Shown: in pieces, positions 17,331 through 26,099 of the stretch
How the letters are laid out: each line of letters opens with the position of its first letter
Numbering within the stretch: position 1 is the stretch's first letter
Assembly (NCBI RefSeq): GCF_030815985.1
Contig: NZ_JAUSXM010000001.1
Coordinates: forward strand, 3,100,001-3,164,000
Source: Paenibacillus sp. W2I17
GTDB lineage: Bacteria; Bacillota; Bacilli; Paenibacillales; Paenibacillaceae
DNA length: 64,000 bases
Direction: 5' to 3'
Position numbers and translations under genes: made by a program
The notes under the pieces: generated by a model
Told to the model about the DNA's origin: nothing
What the model saw: only the letters and a program-made list of their open reading frames with translations
The model's database searches: none

Positions 17331-18713
17331 TTACGCGTGCTTCACATATGTCTGAACAATGTCCTGCCATTCGGTAGACACTCTAACGATATCTTCCTCA
17401 ATCAGCTGGCTACCGATCTGTACTTCAATGATCTCCAGTTCCGTAACGGCTCTGACGGAATGAAGCATACTCCGGTCAATGATCACCGTATCTCCTTGCC
17501 CGATCATTCGGCTCTGCCCATCCAGAATCAATTCCCCTGTTCCCGATACAACCGTCCATACCTCATTGCGAAGCAAATGGTATTGATAACTCAGGTTTTT
17601 CCCGGCACTGATGCAGATTCGTTTGGTGAGAACCTCACCGCCAGCTTCGTTTCTTGTGTAATCCAGAACCCGGTAGCAACCCCACCTACGCTCCTCATAC
17701 ATGGGGCGTTGATCTTCATTCTTCAAGATTTCCTTGATACGTGGGCTGGCTTCTTTGTCACTGACGAGAATGCCATCCGGACTCACGGCGACCACTACAT
17801 CCGACAAGCCCAATATGGCAACCGGAATGTTCAATTCATTGACCAGGTGGGTATTCAGGGAATCTCCCGTAATCCACCCTTTTCCTACCACCGAGCTTCC
17901 CATCTCTTCCGTGAGTGTGTTCCACGTGCCTAGATCTTTCCAGAAGCCGTTATACGGAATAGCGATAATCTGATTAGCCTTCTCGACAACCTGGTAATCA
18001 AAGCTGATCTTGTTCAATCTTCCGTATTGCTTCAGCATTTCGTCATACTGGATCGGCAGTTCCATCTCAATGAGCAGATTAATCAAATAACCAAGCTTAA
18101 AAGCAAAAACCCCGCAATTCCATAATGCGGCCTGCTCAATCATGAGGACCGCATCGGATTCGCAGGGTTTCTCCTGGAACTTCGCTACATTCACGTATTC
18201 ATTGTTATTTTCACTGGAAGATAGGGATTGCGGAATGATGTATCCGTACTTTTCTGACGGGTACGTCGGCACAACTCCCATCAAGGCCAGATCAGCACCA
18301 GACTTATCAAGCATCTCCGGTAAGGTTGCCAGCACTTCGAAGAATTCTTTTTCAACAAAGGGATCTACAGGCAACACTGCAATTGTCTCATTCAGACTCA
18401 CACTCTCTACGGAATACAGATAGGAGGCTGCCAGCGCAATCGCAGGAAACGTATCTCTGCGCTCGGGTTCCACAACCAGTCTCACATCGTCTCCCAGCTG
18501 AGAAGTCAGAATCTCCACCTGTGGCAAACTGGTCGCAATAAGTGCCTCTGATGCAAGTCCGGCATGATTCAGCTGTCGCCATACCCGCTGTACCATGGAT
18601 TCCGGATTTCCCTCTGGCCCATGAAGAACTTTAAGAAATTGCTTGGATCTGGAATCGTTGGATAACGGCCAGAGACGCTTGCCAGAACCACCGGATAACA
18701 GAATGCTTCTCAT
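17331..18713 (-). CDS. manC: Mannose-1-phosphate guanylyltransferase (ManC type)
   Basis: The 460-residue protein begins with the nucleotidyltransferase signature SILLSGGSGKRLWPLSN and SKQFLKVL, and includes FQEKP and FWKDLGTWNTL. The last ~110 residues form a type II mannose-6-phosphate-isomerase-like cupin (WTVVSGTGELILDG, DRSMLHSV). It makes GDP-mannose from mannose-1-phosphate and GTP. Whether the cupin end also isomerises is uncertain; cupin His residues are partly substituted (SYQYHLLRNEVW instead of the usual SLQxHxxRxExW), so isomerase activity may be weak. The ATG overlaps the preceding stop by 4 bases (ATGA). Confidence 0.9.
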   Translation of the reverse strand: MRSILLSGGSGKRLWPLSNDSRSKQFLKVLHGPEGNPESMVQRVWRQLNHAGLASEALIATSLPQVEILTSQLGDDVRLVVEPERRDTFPAIALAASYLYSVESVSLNETIAVLPVDPFVEKEFFEVLATLPEMLDKSGADLALMGVVPTYPSEKYGYIIPQSLSSSENNNEYVNVAKFQEKPCESDAVLMIEQAALWNCGVFAFKLGYLINLLIEMELPIQYDEMLKQYGRLNKISFDYQVVEKANQIIAIPYNGFWKDLGTWNTLTEEMGSSVVGKGWITGDSLNTHLVNELNIPVAILGLSDVVVAVSPDGILVSDKEASPRIKEILKNEDQRPMYEERRWGCYRVLDYTRNEAGGEVLTKRICISAGKNLSYQYHLLRNEVWTVVSGTGELILDGQSRMIGQGDTVIIDRSMLHSVRAVTELEIIEVQIGSQLIEEDIVRVSTEWQDIVQTYVKHA

Positions 18714-19738
18714 AGGGCTGCACCATCCGACAGCACAACCGTACTTGCTCCCTTGCCGGTCTCGGTTGGCTTGTTATATGTGCTGGTCTGATTGGACTCC
18801 AGTCTGCCTGCCGGATTGCTCTTGGTCCAAGCTGCATAATAATTCGAGTTCTTGCCGTATGAATTATCCAGCAGGATGTTCGGTTGATCCAGGAGACAGG
18901 CCAGAATATGTCCATGCAGACGGGATGTCGTGATGGTTCGGTATTGATTGAATTCCTTAATGGCCGTATGTACCATCCGATCAGAGTATTTGTACCACAA
19001 CCAGCGGGCAAAAGAGCTACCCTTCCCTGACTTTAACCGGGACGTAATCATGCGAATGATCTTCCGGTCTACCCGGTTGTACAATGTCTCCCAGTCTTTA
19101 AACGTGGCCTTAGGTCCACTGACGGATTCGTAATGCACCTGATTCTGAGTTTTCTCAATGTCTTTCCGGAAGAAATACAACATCTCTGCGGTAGGCTTGC
19201 TCTTGGACTTAAGAGGCCACAACTGATGCGCCATATCCGGAGATAGATACACATTGGTTTGTTGAAATTCTTTACTGGCTATCTCATAAGATAAGGTATC
19301 CCGGACAAAAAAGTGTACATCCTTATGACGATTGAATACTTGGGCTGTCTTTTTCAATTCAATATCACTCTTATAAAACATCGTCTGTGGCAGAATGACA
19401 ATCCGGTGATTCGGATGCTGGGCAATCATGCGCTCTCTCAATTTCTGATGGGCAGGGTACAGATCACCAAAGTTACCTCCCCCGTGCAACACAATCGTGA
19501 TACCTTCCGGTACCTTGAGGGACAAAGGGCAATCCAGAATGCTGTATCTGGCACGTACATGAATATCATTGTCCCGGAAGAAAGCCTCAGTACCTTTCAT
19601 AATCAACAAGTCGCCACCATTGCTATGCACCGGGTAATCCAAATAATAGATTTCGGTACGCGGTGGAATGACCTTCAAAATCTGACGTAAATGTCCCTTC
19701 AACTCTTCCATTGGATGAATATTGTTAGTGCCCAGCAT
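18710..19738 (-). CDS. Polysaccharide pyruvyl transferase
   Basis: The ~342-residue protein belongs to the polysaccharide pyruvyl transferase (CsaB/EpsO-like) family, which adds ketal pyruvate to a sugar from phosphoenolpyruvate. The motif YLDYPVHSNGGDLLIMKGTEAFF and IVLHGGGNFGDLYP (~residues 95-110) are characteristic, as is the C-terminal TTSRLHGHILACLLDQPNILLDN. I chose the ATG at 19738, since the one at 19744 sits only 2 bases after AAGGAGG. The gene predicts a pyruvylated, additionally acidic EPS. Overlaps with both neighbours support co-transcription. Confidence 0.92.
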   Translation of the reverse strand: MLGTNNIHPMEELKGHLRQILKVIPPRTEIYYLDYPVHSNGGDLLIMKGTEAFFRDNDIHVRARYSILDCPLSLKVPEGITIVLHGGGNFGDLYPAHQKLRERMIAQHPNHRIVILPQTMFYKSDIELKKTAQVFNRHKDVHFFVRDTLSYEIASKEFQQTNVYLSPDMAHQLWPLKSKSKPTAEMLYFFRKDIEKTQNQVHYESVSGPKATFKDWETLYNRVDRKIIRMITSRLKSGKGSSFARWLWYKYSDRMVHTAIKEFNQYRTITTSRLHGHILACLLDQPNILLDNSYGKNSNYYAAWTKSNPAGRLESNQTSTYNKPTETGKGASTVVLSDGAAL

Positions 19739-21113
19739 CTCCATCTCCTCCTTGGGTGACTCTTCTTCTTTTTTTGTTTAACCGTTCATAGAGAAACGGT
19801 ATATCTTCCTTGTCATAGAACATGGCGGCAAACTTCACCTTAAATACAATCTTCATCGCGGCGACAGTAACCACCATTCGTACAATGGATCCGATCAATA
19901 AGGCAATCGCAATTCCGTTGAGCCCCCACAGCGGGGTGAATACAAAGAACAAAGCCACCGTCACCGAGAGTGCAATGAGCTGTCTGATCATTACAAGTCC
20001 TGGCCGACCAAGTGCATTAAATGCGGATGCCAGAATCCAGGAGCCTCCACCAATGATGCATTCCACAGCCAAAATATAAAATGCAACGCTCGCTTCCAAA
20101 AATTCGGAGCCAAACAGAAGACCCATCAGGTAGTTCCCCACAAACATAGTGGGTATTACAATGATCATCATGACCATGAGCGAGATGCGGAAAGCTCTGC
20201 CGACCGTTCGAATAATCTGCTCTTGGGGTAATCCGGTCACTTTTGGAAAAACAACATTGCTAATCGCCGTCTGAACCGCATTGTAGATTCGGGATAACGC
20301 AAATACGACGGAATACAGTCCAAAATCACGCGGGGTGAGCAAAGCCAAAATAATGATTTTATCAAATTGGGTATACAGCGTTCCTAACAATTCAACACCA
20401 TACACCCTGCTGCCATAACCAAAAAGTTTCTTGGCCGAACTCTGGTCCACCCGATCCTTGAACCATCTCAGTCTTAATTCATTACGGTTCGCATAGATAG
20501 CCCACGCCACCACTGAGAAGCTGGTTACAAAATAGATCGCAGCCGCGAGCTGAATGCTCAGCATGCCCAGGCCCCATAACACAAAAAGCCCGCCTACATT
20601 AAACAGGGGGATCATTAACCGGATACCATTATATACAGCGAATTTCTCCCGACTCTGCGAGAGGGCTGATATGAGATTGATGACAATAAGTACAGGAACG
20701 GTAGCAATCGTATACCATCTGGATATCTGCACGACCTCCGGCGGAAAGCTGGAGAGCCAGAAAGGCAATCCAAACCAGGCCACAATGCCAATGATGATGC
20801 ACACCGGAACTTGAAAAAGAAAGCTTAACCGAACATACTGCGCACTCTTCTCGGTTGCGCTCTGTTTGATGTTATAAATGATAGAAGTTGGTAGTCCAAA
20901 TCCGACCAATCCGGTTAAGAGCGCTGGCCAGAACAGGATGGCCGAGAATGCGCCCTTTCCCTCTACCCCGAACATGCGTGACGTCAAAATGGAAGACAAC
21001 ATCGTCAGTGTCATGACCAGCAGATTGGTTCCACTTGTCTGAAATATGGCACTCATTAAGCCGTTTCCTCTGAATACTTTGCGAAGTGCAACTTGCGCCA
21101 TAGCGATCCTCAT
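19725..21113 (-). CDS. Wzx-type polysaccharide flippase
   Basis: This ~460-residue protein has about twelve to fourteen transmembrane helices and the MATE/MOP-superfamily pattern of polysaccharide synthase (RfbX/Wzx) proteins, with TSRMFGVEGKGAFSAILFWPALLTGL near the N-terminus. It would flip the lipid-linked repeat unit across the membrane. The annotated frame starts at 21113, overlapping the GT2 stop; an ATG at 21101 lies at better distance from GGGATGAGG and may be the true start. It overlaps the pyruvyl transferase gene by 7-20 bases. Confidence 0.9.
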   Translation of the reverse strand: MRIAMAQVALRKVFRGNGLMSAIFQTSGTNLLVMTLTMLSSILTSRMFGVEGKGAFSAILFWPALLTGLVGFGLPTSIIYNIKQSATEKSAQYVRLSFLFQVPVCIIIGIVAWFGLPFWLSSFPPEVVQISRWYTIATVPVLIVINLISALSQSREKFAVYNGIRLMIPLFNVGGLFVLWGLGMLSIQLAAAIYFVTSFSVVAWAIYANRNELRLRWFKDRVDQSSAKKLFGYGSRVYGVELLGTLYTQFDKIIILALLTPRDFGLYSVVFALSRIYNAVQTAISNVVFPKVTGLPQEQIIRTVGRAFRISLMVMMIIVIPTMFVGNYLMGLLFGSEFLEASVAFYILAVECIIGGGSWILASAFNALGRPGLVMIRQLIALSVTVALFFVFTPLWGLNGIAIALLIGSIVRMVVTVAAMKIVFKVKFAAMFYDKEDIPFLYERLNKKRRRVTQGGDGDAGH

Positions 21114-22015
21114 CCCTTACTGTTTTGACGAAGCGACCCAACAATCATGCCGTTTCGGTAACATACTTTGGCAAGCTGACGTGTGAACCGATCTGCATTA
21201 TAAATGTAGATCAGTGAGGTTGTGATCCCCTGTGCAAGCTTGATGCCATGTTTGGCCGTACGCACAACACCACGATCCTGATCACGAATGGCATCACTCA
21301 CACCTTGCCAATAGATTCGGCGCAGAAACCAGTTCTTTGTCGTTCGCTCTTTGGCTACTTTATGTTGTACCGCGCCGTACGGCGTGTAATATACCTTGAA
21401 CTTTGTCCGTATTCTTGCAATCAACTCACTCTCTTCGCTGGAGAGGAGGTTGTTCCCCACTCTTCCAAGATCTTCACGGAAGGGAGCCAGTTGATCAAAG
21501 ACAGATAAACGAAAAGCCACATTTGCACCAAATGGAATATAAGGACTTTTCATTTCAGTGACTTCATCTGCAAAATCCAGAATGGTGAACAGTGACCTGT
21601 TCTCCGGTGGAATCCACATTGGCTCAGGCACTTCCCAGATCGGATCAATCTTGCCTCCGACACAACCGATATTTTCATTCATCTCAAACACGCTAACGAT
21701 CTGGTGAATCCAATCCCTGCAAGCAAAAGCATCATCGTCAAGGAACAGGATATACTCGCCGCGCGCCTCGTGAATGGCCCGGTTACGGGCGACAGACAAG
21801 CCTTGCTTTTCTTCCAATACATACCGGATCGAATGGTTCTCATGCTGCAAGATGGTCTGGAGCACGATTTCCCGTGTGTTGTCTTTCGAATTGTTATCAA
21901 TGAGTATGATCTCATAGTCGCTGCTTGCGTAATTCTGTTGTATCGCACTTCGTATGGCCTCTACCGCATCCTGTGCACGGTTATACGTACAGATCGCGAC
22001 GGTTACTTTCATCAT
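21110..22015 (-). CDS. Family 2 glycosyltransferase
   Basis: The ~301-residue protein has a GT-A fold of family GT2: MKVTVAICTYNRAQDAVEAIRSA, NNSKDNTREIV, ARNRAIHEARGEYILFLDDDA with the metal-binding DDD, GGKIDPIWEVPEPMW, and LSSEESELIARI near the acceptor site. I chose ATG 22015 because GGGGATG lies just upstream; the frame is open to 22093 but overlaps the next gene. There is a C-terminal basic stretch with possible membrane contact. The sugar it transfers is not predictable. Confidence 0.88.
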   Translation of the reverse strand: MMKVTVAICTYNRAQDAVEAIRSAIQQNYASSDYEIILIDNNSKDNTREIVLQTILQHENHSIRYVLEEKQGLSVARNRAIHEARGEYILFLDDDAFACRDWIHQIVSVFEMNENIGCVGGKIDPIWEVPEPMWIPPENRSLFTILDFADEVTEMKSPYIPFGANVAFRLSVFDQLAPFREDLGRVGNNLLSSEESELIARIRTKFKVYYTPYGAVQHKVAKERTTKNWFLRRIYWQGVSDAIRDQDRGVVRTAKHGIKLAQGITTSLIYIYNADRFTRQLAKVCYRNGMIVGSLRQNSKG

Positions 22016-22058
22016 TTCATCCCCATATTTTTCAATTAGGTCCACTCGTTCATCTGCA

Positions 22059-23081
22059 CTAACTGGAGTACAGGGTAAGTGTCCTTTGGGCAATCACTGG
22101 CCAATCCAGCCGCTCCAACGCTTTGACAAAACCACTGCCTTCCTGAAACTCCGATTGTTTTAACCGGATCATATTCATTGCCTTGAGCAATCCATCCGGA
22201 TCGGAAGGTTCATAGAGTACCGCACAATCTTCGGGCAGGTATTCCTCCAACAAGCCAATCCGTGGTGCCACCACCGGTTTACAGAAGGTTAATGCCAGAA
22301 TCGCACTACCAGAAGTGGCAATTTGCTTGTATGGAAGAATGATCGAATCGACTGCATCAAAATAATCCGAATATTCATCATCTTCGATAAAATGAAAATG
22401 GGTATGGATATGTCCACTCTTGAGAAATTCATCTCCAAGGTCATAATCCTTTACCTTTTTGCCGGCAATCAACAGATGGGCTTGTTCGGAATCCAGATCC
22501 TTGAATGCCTCCAGCAAATCATCCACGCCCTTGTAAGGCGAGACCTGACCGAAGAACGCATACACATAACTATCCTCCGGGATGCCAAACCGGGAGCGGA
22601 TATTCACGCCTTTTCCCTGATACACTCCCTTGTAATGTCCATGCGGAATAACCTCGATCCGGCTGGAATCAATCCCAAACGTCGAACAGATCTCAGAGAT
22701 CAAGGGTTTACCCATGACAATCAGCTTGGAGCAATTTTGGACCAGTATTTTTCTCATCCAATAATCGAACCGCGTCTTGCCGCTGTTGTGAGGCCAGATG
22801 TTATGCACCGTCCAGAACAATTTGGCCCCTCGCAAGCGTGCAAAACAAATCATCAATACATACAGAATGGACTTGATCACTGTTGTCAGCACGGAAGAGC
22901 CCCTGTAATAGAAGCTGGGCCAATGAAAATGCAGCACATCATTTTTATTCAGTTTGAGTAGATCTCTTTTGGTAAACTGTTTCACTTCCCATCCCTTGTT
23001 CTCAATGGAATCGGATAACAGCTCATTGAATTTATTGTTTTCAATCATCTTGGGCAGCATATACACCGTCGGATTTTCCAT
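22059..23081 (-). CDS. GT4-like glycosyltransferase
   Basis: The 340-residue protein has a GT-B fold resembling glycosyltransferase family 4: the N-domain includes DVLHFHWPSFYYRG and LFWTVHNIWPHNSG, and the C-domain contains YVYAFFGQVSPYKGVDDLLEAF, LLIAGKKV and VAPRIGLLEEYLPEDCAVLYEPSDPDGL. It is probably an inverting or retaining transferase that extends the lipid-linked repeat unit on the cytoplasmic side. AGAGGTG precedes ATG 23081. It is followed directly by the GT2 gene, whose true start lies inside the long frame overlap. Confidence 0.87.
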   Translation of the reverse strand: MENPTVYMLPKMIENNKFNELLSDSIENKGWEVKQFTKRDLLKLNKNDVLHFHWPSFYYRGSSVLTTVIKSILYVLMICFARLRGAKLFWTVHNIWPHNSGKTRFDYWMRKILVQNCSKLIVMGKPLISEICSTFGIDSSRIEVIPHGHYKGVYQGKGVNIRSRFGIPEDSYVYAFFGQVSPYKGVDDLLEAFKDLDSEQAHLLIAGKKVKDYDLGDEFLKSGHIHTHFHFIEDDEYSDYFDAVDSIILPYKQIATSGSAILALTFCKPVVAPRIGLLEEYLPEDCAVLYEPSDPDGLLKAMNMIRLKQSEFQEGSGFVKALERLDWPVIAQRTLTLYSS

Positions 23082-23092
23082 CCAGGCACCTC

Positions 23093-24037
23093 TTACTTTA
23101 GTTTCATTCGCACAGGTTCCTCTGTATACGTTCCAACTGCGCGCCTTGCATGAAATCTCATTAGAAATCCTTGCATCATAATTTTGGTATTACGCTTGAG
23201 CAGCACCCAATCTTTCCACCAAGGATACAGCGATAATGCTTTTTTCAAATAAACGTTATTACGAAGTGTATTTCTCGACCATTCGAGCATTCGATAATGG
23301 TGTAACTGACGGCGCTTCTGTTCCTTGGACATATCATTGTAGTATTTCAAAATAATCTTGCGTTGGCCCTTGTACTTGGCCGTTGTAGAGGTTGAAATTC
23401 GTGGACCACTATGGATGTTAATATCCACCAGCGGTTCTTTTACATTCACGGCGATGTAGCCTCGTTTCAATATACGCAGATAAAAGTCATAATCCTGAGC
23501 GGATGTCAGATTTTCATCGAATCGAACTTCACGGGCCAGTGAGGTAAGTACCATGATTTTGGACGTTTCCCCAATCCAGTTGAATGTAAGCAGATCCTCA
23601 TACCGAATAACATCGCGAGGTTCCACCGACAATTTCCGTTTGACGACCTGATGCTGCTCATTCGTGTATGCGAGATACTTGCTGCAAAAGGTGAATGATT
23701 CCTGTGTTCGTTCCAGCACTTCCGCCTGGGTTTTTATTTTGTCAGGCATCCATTCATCATCATCGTCCAGGAAGGCAATGTACTTGCCATTGGCTTGGGA
23801 TATCCCTACATTCCGTGCATGGTTGGCTCCTTTGGGATATGGAACCCGGATGTACCGAATCCGTGAATCTTCCCGGGCCCAAGCCTGACAGATCTCTGGC
23901 GTCTGATCTTCTGATCCATCATCCACAATGAAAATCTCCAGATACGGATGTGTTTGCTCACGTACACTTCTCAACGCATTTCTCAATAACTCGGCCCGGT
24001 TATGGGTCGTAATGATGCAAGATACCAAGGGGTTCAT
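23093..24037 (-). CDS. Family 2 glycosyltransferase
   Basis: The 314-residue GT-A enzyme shows PLVSCIITTHNRAELLRNALRSV, IVDDGSEDQTPEIC, GANHARNVGISQANGKYIAFLDDDDEWMPDKI with the DDD metal site, and YDFYLRILKRGYIAV. The C-terminal ~80 residues are basic and helical. A RBS AAGGTG precedes ATG 24037. The gene sits in the contiguous block of transferases, 11 bases upstream of the GT4-like gene, so it belongs to the same operon. Donor and acceptor cannot be read from the sequence. Confidence 0.9.
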   Translation of the reverse strand: MNPLVSCIITTHNRAELLRNALRSVREQTHPYLEIFIVDDGSEDQTPEICQAWAREDSRIRYIRVPYPKGANHARNVGISQANGKYIAFLDDDDEWMPDKIKTQAEVLERTQESFTFCSKYLAYTNEQHQVVKRKLSVEPRDVIRYEDLLTFNWIGETSKIMVLTSLAREVRFDENLTSAQDYDFYLRILKRGYIAVNVKEPLVDINIHSGPRISTSTTAKYKGQRKIILKYYNDMSKEQKRRQLHHYRMLEWSRNTLRNNVYLKKALSLYPWWKDWVLLKRNTKIMMQGFLMRFHARRAVGTYTEEPVRMKLK

Positions 24038-24058
24038 TTCATCACCTTTTCCTGTTCA

Positions 24059-25126
24059 CTAGGATACCTTCACTTGAAGTGCATCATATATTCCTGACAA
24101 TCGGCCTACGAGAAGATTCATATCGAACTTATCCGATATAATCGCTCTGTTATGTGAACCCATTCTTGCTCTAATCTCTTCATCCCTGATGAGATATTCC
24201 AGCGCTGATGTCAGCCCGTGCACATCTCCCGGCTCGATTAACAGCCCATTATGACCGGATGTGATCACTTCGGGGATGCCTCCGACGGTGGTCGATATAA
24301 TGGGCAAGCCACAATTCATTGCTTCAAGTATGGCCATAGGTAATCCCTCATGATAAGAAGGCAGGACCAGTAGATCCGCTTCCCGCATCAGCTTTTCCTT
24401 TTGCTCTCCGTTAATCCAGCCGAGTACATTGACACGATCCTCTATTCCATACTGCTGCACGATTGCTTTGACTTCTTCGACTTCACCATCCCCTGCCAGA
24501 TTAAAGGTAGCTGTAACGCCTAGCGCCTTCAATTGCTGAATGGACTGAAGCAGATCGTAGACTCCTTTTCGCTCACCGAGTCTGCCCATGAAGAGAGCAT
24601 TAACGGCTGCTTGTTGTTCTCTCACAAACGGTTCTTTGACAAAGACCCCGTTATATAGAACCTCAATCGCTGTCTCCGGCACAATCGTGACAAAGTATTC
24701 TTTCCACGTCTGGGACAAGACAATCAACTTATCTGCCTGATTCAGAATGTAGTGACAATACTTGCGCTGCAGAGCAAATTGATTGTAGAAATCATCAAAG
24801 CTGGCCGCATGAATATGCAGAATGACTGACTTTCGAAACAACTTTCGTGCGGTTAGCAGAAATAGAGACTTCCGATAAAAGCTCCCATTGTTTGCCATAT
24901 GAATATGCACGATATCCGGCTTGAACGTGTACAGCTTCATCCAGAATTGCATGAATCCCCTTATAAAAATAAGCAGCCGTGAGAACACGCTGCCCGTGAT
25001 ATACGTTTCGACCCGCTGCATGGCATACATTTCCGAGATGGAGGAATCCTCAATGTTTTTGATGACACTCACAATTCCGCCCATATCCTTCAAGGATGAT
25101 CCAACAACCAATACTTTTGGTTTCAT
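24059..25126 (-). CDS. GT4 glycosyltransferase
   Basis: This 355-residue protein has the complete family 4 pattern: N-domain VLVVGSSLKDMGGIVSVIKNI and PDIVHIHMANNGSFYRKSL, C-domain ALFMGRLGERKGVYDLLQSI, NLAGDGEVEEVKAIV, and the E-x7-E motif in PSYHEGLPMAILEAMNCGLPIISTTVGGIPEVI. I chose ATG 25126, 7 bases after AAAGGAG, although the frame extends to 25159. It is probably a retaining transferase adding a hexose to the EPS repeat unit. It lies between the Alg13/14-like pair and the GT2. Confidence 0.93.
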   Translation of the reverse strand: MKPKVLVVGSSLKDMGGIVSVIKNIEDSSISEMYAMQRVETYITGSVFSRLLIFIRGFMQFWMKLYTFKPDIVHIHMANNGSFYRKSLFLLTARKLFRKSVILHIHAASFDDFYNQFALQRKYCHYILNQADKLIVLSQTWKEYFVTIVPETAIEVLYNGVFVKEPFVREQQAAVNALFMGRLGERKGVYDLLQSIQQLKALGVTATFNLAGDGEVEEVKAIVQQYGIEDRVNVLGWINGEQKEKLMREADLLVLPSYHEGLPMAILEAMNCGLPIISTTVGGIPEVITSGHNGLLIEPGDVHGLTSALEYLIRDEEIRARMGSHNRAIISDKFDMNLLVGRLSGIYDALQVKVS

Positions 25127-25164
25127 GATAGACTCCTTTTTTTCATGGTTAATCTTCATACCTC

Positions 25165-25644
25165 TTACAGACTATTCACGTAATTTTTAATGGATGAGAT
25201 CAAATCAGACTGTTTTCTCACATAGGGCTGGAACGTCAGCTCCTCTATGCAAGGAACCAAATTTTGCAATTCAGCCCGACTCTCCGCGACGGCCACATAG
25301 CCGTTTTCCTGAAAAACCTTGGAGATCTCAAGCTGATGGTCATCCACATGCTCGCCCCATTCTTTCCGGCGTGGAATGACAATAACCGGCTTGCCACGTT
25401 CAAGACAATTTGTGATGGAGCCCACACCCGCATGAGAAATAATGCATCTGCTGCGCTCCACATATTCATTCATCTCTTCCTGCGTGAGGAAAGGAATCAC
25501 AGTGAAATTTCGCGGCTGATACTCGGTATATCCGGATTGGGCGACAACCTCTTCTTCAATAATTCCCGCCTCAATCGCCTCATCAATAAGCTCAAACATC
25601 CGATTGAAGGGAAAGCGCTGCGTTCCAACGATAGCAAATATCAA
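25165..25644 (-). CDS. Alg13-like (PssE/EpsF type) catalytic subunit of a split glycosyltransferase
   Basis: The 159-residue protein is the C-domain of a MurG/Alg13-type GT28 enzyme: IFAIVGTQRFPFNRM at the N-terminus and the donor site SRCIISHAGVGSITNCLERGKPVIVIPRRKEWGEHVDDHQLEI. The N-domain is encoded by the neighbouring Alg14-like gene. Such pairs (Cps14F/G, PssD/E) usually make a beta-linked hexose, often beta-1,4 Gal or GlcA, on lipid-linked glucose. Translation probably starts at TTG 25644, embedded in a TTGA overlap with the stop of the partner gene, showing tight coupling. Confidence 0.9.
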   Translation of the reverse strand: MIFAIVGTQRFPFNRMFELIDEAIEAGIIEEEVVAQSGYTEYQPRNFTVIPFLTQEEMNEYVERSRCIISHAGVGSITNCLERGKPVIVIPRRKEWGEHVDDHQLEISKVFQENGYVAVAESRAELQNLVPCIEELTFQPYVRKQSDLISSIKNYVNSL

Positions 25645-26099
25645 AATAAAGCCCCCCTGTACTTCGCATTGGGATAGCTATCCTGCAACGTTTCCCATTG
25701 GATGAAGAACTCATCCGAGATTTTGTACATCAATCTCCCGGTTGCGCTGGAGGAATAGATTTTGGCATAACTTTCGATATAAATCAGCTTGGCACCGAAG
25801 ATTTTACCGATGAGGCAAAAAGGATAGGTAGCTCCTGCCCCTGTTGTAATGATCACCTTTGGGCGCTCACGCAGATATAGAAAGAATGATTTTATAATAT
25901 TAGCCACAAAGATTAGCAAGAACATCGCATTTTTCCGCTCTTGCTGCATCAAGAAGTATACTTTTCCCTGTGCCGAATCTACTTTTCTGCTTTTATTTTT
26001 CTCGGTAATCAGGAAATAATCATGTTCTTCAACCGCAGGAATAATTTTGGTTAATTCATCAAAATGACCGCCTGTAGAACTGATCAAACAGACCTTCAT
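25641..26099 (-). CDS. Alg14-like (PssD/Cps14F type) membrane subunit of a split glycosyltransferase
   Basis: The 152-residue protein has the Alg14/PssD pattern: KVCLISSTGGHFDELTKI, NIIKSFFLYLRERPKVIITTGAGATYPFCLIGKIFGAKLIYIESYAKI, and SDEFFIQWETLQDSYPNAKYRG. It recruits and orients the catalytic Alg13-like partner at the membrane and binds the acceptor lipid. AAAGGAG lies 9 bases upstream of ATG 26099, which overlaps the Wzy stop by 4 bases. Both halves are intact and adjacent. Confidence 0.92.
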   Translation of the reverse strand: MKVCLISSTGGHFDELTKIIPAVEEHDYFLITEKNKSRKVDSAQGKVYFLMQQERKNAMFLLIFVANIIKSFFLYLRERPKVIITTGAGATYPFCLIGKIFGAKLIYIESYAKIYSSSATGRLMYKISDEFFIQWETLQDSYPNAKYRGALF